Origin: Apostichopus japonicus
Lineage: Eukaryota; Echinodermata; Holothuroidea; Aspidochirotida; Stichopodidae
NCBI RefSeq assembly: GCF_037975245.1
Contig: NC_092562.1
Location: 2,639,001-2,703,000 of the forward strand
Reading direction: 5' to 3'
DNA length: 64,000 bases
Part shown: piece after piece, positions 61,097 to 64,000 of the stretch
Layout of the letters: the number at the start of each line of letters is the position of its first letter
How positions within the stretch are numbered: the first letter of the stretch is position 1
Translations under genes and position numbers: made by a program
The notes under the pieces: generated by a model
Database searches by the model: none
Told to the model about the DNA's origin: nothing
The model's input: only the letters and a program-made list of their open reading frames with translations

Positions 61097-63567
61097 CTGT
61101 ATCCTTAGCGTATTCCTTACTGGGAGGAGTATCCTGCTTTTCCGTTATCACGCTCGGTTTCCGTACGTCACTGTCACTGCTCAGTATATCGGTAGAGCTT
61201 GATAACAGCGCTGAGGTAGAGATGACAGAACTTCCCGCAGATGAATCTAGGAGAAATGATATCATTCCAAAGAATATTTGATTTGATTTGAAAAAACTTT
61301 ATTTCAACCATCGTCGCTTTACATAATAAGTATGAATAATTATACAGAAAAGTGGGATAAGGTGTACCTTTAAGCAGCTTGAAACTAAAGAAATGATGAA
61401 TGTAAAAGATAAAATAGTTTGAGGGGAATCCAAAGAAGCTATAACTAGCTTATGTAAGGTCCCCTTGAACAAAAGACAGATATCGGGAAAACAGACAAAA
61501 GGAAACATCAACAATAGACAATGACACCTACTGTAGTCAATGCACAACGAGTGAGCGAGGGATGCGAGTCAAGTCGTTAGCCTAATTTGTTTCCGTCGTT
61601 TGCTCCATACCATACGAGAGATTGAGGTCGATAAAGTGTTCAAGCAATTGGTACATTATTATCTTATTTAGTCATAATGGGGTGGGCTCTACGAAACACA
61701 CAGAGACCGGACCTTTGTTTTAACTCGCACATAGGCAACGAGACGGGGGCCCTACGAGAAGACCGAAACTCACAACGGAAAGTAGTACCTAATCTGACAG
61801 ACAGAGACACTTGAGTGAGTAAAGTCACAGATGTAAAGACTGGATGGAGAGAAGTTTAAGTCCCACAATAACACTTATAAGAGGCGTCCCGTTAGAAGCA
61901 AACTGATATTGACACTGACAAGATGGCTAAATGTGATGCAGAGTTATTCAAATTGGCAAGGACCAAATGAACATAATGAACACTCCCAAGGCGTGGACCT
62001 TAGCAAACTGACAGAGACACTGGAAAGATGGCTCAATGTGACGATGAGATATTCAAATTGACATGGACCAAATTAACATACTAATGATTCACAAGGTGTG
62101 GACCACAGTAAACTGACAGAGACACTGACAAGATGGCTAAATGTGACGCAGAGTTATTCAAATTGGCAAGGACTAAATTAACATAATGAGCACTCCCAAG
62201 GCGTGGACCTTAGCAAACTGACAGAGACACTGGAAAGATGGCTCAATGTGACGATGAGATATTCAAATCGACAAGGACCAAATTAACATTATGAACACTC
62301 ACAAGGCGTGGACCTTAGTAAACTGAAGTAGTAAACATAAAGATATTAACGATAAAATTAAGAAAAGATTTACATCTGTCAGCTGCTTTCTTTTTTCTTC
62401 TTCTGTGATTTTGACCTCGTTGATGAGATGATGTCGAGAGGGATTCTCTAGGTACCGAAGCGTCCGCCTCATCCAGCCTAGAAAGAGAAATTAAAACACA
62501 ATGGCTTGATCGTAATCTCAAAAGGAAAATTTAATGAAGACTCTTTTGGTGTATATGACAGAGATCTTTGTGAAAAATAACTGCCCCAACCAGCTGAGAA
62601 AATCTTGCTCCGTTTGGGAAATATCCTAGTCTAAAATGTTGTGTCCGGGAGCTTACATTTTGTAAATTTTGTGATGTCATAATGCCACTAGAATAGAAAA
62701 ACTATTTCCTGTTCCTTTTTTTTTCATTTCCTATTTTTAAGGTAGAATATTTTCAAATGTTGGCACTGTAGCCAATGCCATCATTAGGGCTGGTAAAAGA
62801 GGTTTCAATATTTTAGATTTGACATTTGCAATATCCATTTCCAATACCCAAAAATATAAAATTTAACCACATGAGGCTCGATATTTGGACTTGACCAAGT
62901 CTTCAGCCTTATGCGAGAAAAGATATTGAATCTGTGACATTTCCCAAATTTACGGTGTTCGGGGAGTTGTTCCTGCCAGTTACCATTATCACATAGGCTA
63001 ATAATAATGGTTGGGTTTGTGCAAAGGAAAAAAAAAATTATCCACATGAGCCTCGATGATTTCATATTTGGACTAAGTCAAGTCTTCAGCCTTGTGTGAG
63101 AATAAAATTACTGATTCTTGTGACACTTCCCAAATTTATGGTGTTTGGGGGAAGTTTGGAGAAGTTTTTCCTGACAGTTGAAATGAAATGTTGTAACAGC
63201 GTTAGGTTCGAACTGGCAAAACTTGCTTTCAAAGGGAAAATTTTGCTATACAATAAAAATGAATTAGAACCACCAATATTTACAGATGTGTACAATACAT
63301 CTTACATAGATATTTATAGCACAAACCTTACAGGGAGTTATATACTATCTAACATCAATGTAGGTATTTAGCATGCACTGTACCGTAGTACATGGCGATA
63401 TAGCAAATGCATGACATGTAGATATACTTATGTCATTTAAAAGATGCTAATTTTGTTCTTAAATACTAAACAACTCACGGTCTATATCTGTGCTGGGATG
63501 TAGCTCGTGCGGCAGTGGAAATACTGTTCAGTTGAACTGATACCTTGCTCGCATTGTGGTGGAATTC
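61097..63567 (-). CDS. Unrecognised Ser-rich polybasic protein (partial)
   Basis: Three minus-strand exons whose phases fit: 63479-63567 (0 to 2), 62374-62477 (2 to 1) and 61097-61246 (1 to 1). Together they encode EFHHNASKVSVQLNSIST and onwards, then LDEADASVPRESLSTSS, a basic block HRRRKKKAADR, then SSAGSSVISTSALLSSSTD and ILSSDSDVRKPSVITE. All acceptors end AG and donors are GTGAGT, GTAAAT and GTAACC. The composition (low complexity, Ser/Asp patches, a nuclear-localisation-like basic block) suggests a disordered region, not an enzyme. Gene start and end are outside or unrecognised. No function is proposed. Confidence 0.6.
61880..62330. repeat. 105-bp tandem repeat with alternating subtypes
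   Basis: About four copies anchored by ACAGAGACAC at 62011, 62116 and 62221, and a related start near 61906. Copies alternate between a GACAAGATGGCTAAATGTGA type and a GGAAAGATGGCTCAATGTGA type, giving a 210-bp dimer. In the intron between the exons at 61097-61246 and 62374-62477. Confidence 0.9.
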
Positions 63568-64000
63568 CTGTAAAATATTGTAAATACCAAATGTTTTGTA
63601 CATCATGGAGTAAGGGTATCATGGAGTAAGGTAGATTACAATATGTGTGTTTTGATTGTTGCTCATAGCGACTCATAGCACTGACTAAATTTTTTTTTTT
63701 TTAATTAAACCTGTCATGACAGCACACAAAATAATTTGATATAACAATATGAATTGTGGACATCTTAATCTCAGTTGCCATGACAACTGTCACTCATAGT
63801 GCTGTTTTATAGCAATTTGGTCCAATTTCACTAACCTTTGGACATTCAGATCTTTGACATAAACGTGCTGTAAGAGAAATGGTGTTAACCTAGTGATCCA
63901 TGCAACTTAATGGAAATATTTTACGGAATGGATGTTCGCCATCGAAATGTCCCTGTAAAACAACCCGGACCTGACGGAAGATAGCCATTGTGAAACTCAA

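Noticed and set aside
62374-62477. Alternative reading frame WMRRTLRYLENPSRHHLINE
   Set aside because: It looks protein-like, but its phase does not fit either neighbouring exon, whereas the LDEADASVPRE frame fits both.
63885-63990. Minus-strand frame starting MAIFRQVRVVLQGHF
   Set aside because: Short, at the window edge, interrupted by an internal acceptor-like TTTTACAG and without a supported donor.

Overview
The window looks like nuclear DNA of a marine invertebrate deuterostome, most likely an echinoderm (a holothurian is a guess). Genes are split into many small exons with GT-AG introns. The DNA is AT-rich, with many long (TA)n tracts, tRNA-derived SINEs and short inverted-repeat DNA transposons, and the recognisable proteins are animal-specific. 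Nothing bacterial or viral was seen. Exons were joined by hand from reading frame, splice signals and intron phase, so small exons may be missing.

Layout. (1) 1-3092: a 26-bp minisatellite. (2) 3979-23860, minus strand: 19 exons of a receptor with a signal peptide, two Ig-like exons, five Tie-like EGF modules, a third Ig-like exon, an FN3-like region, one membrane helix and then the N-terminal half of a protein tyrosine phosphatase domain. The gene runs off the left edge, so the catalytic-cysteine half is not visible. Its introns hold an 88-bp tandem repeat, an 11-bp/132-bp higher-order minisatellite and several mobile elements. (3) 24000-32000: no protein gene seen; a U2-snRNA-like short retroelement at about 30.2 kb and a 924-bp hAT-type element. 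(4) 32131-42934, plus strand: a complete nine-exon FMN-dependent 2-hydroxyacid oxidase (HAO family) gene, with introns crowded by (TA)n tracts and transposons. (5) 44-47 kb: more nested non-autonomous transposons. (6) 48087-49073, minus strand: a two-exon ninjurin. (7) 51.2-53.6 kb: a nested cluster of hAT-like elements with clear target-site duplications. (8) 54823-57560, plus strand: a complete five-exon SMIM7 orthologue (75 aa). (9) 61097-63567, minus strand: three phase-compatible exons of an unrecognised Ser-rich, polybasic protein, with a 105-bp tandem repeat in one intron.

The genes do not form an operon-like unit; they are independent animal genes. The two most interesting items are the Tie-like ectodomain joined to a tyrosine phosphatase instead of a kinase, and the 9-bp-duplication-flanked insert whose head is U2 snRNA. 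The nested, TSD-flanked MITEs also give a readable order of insertion.
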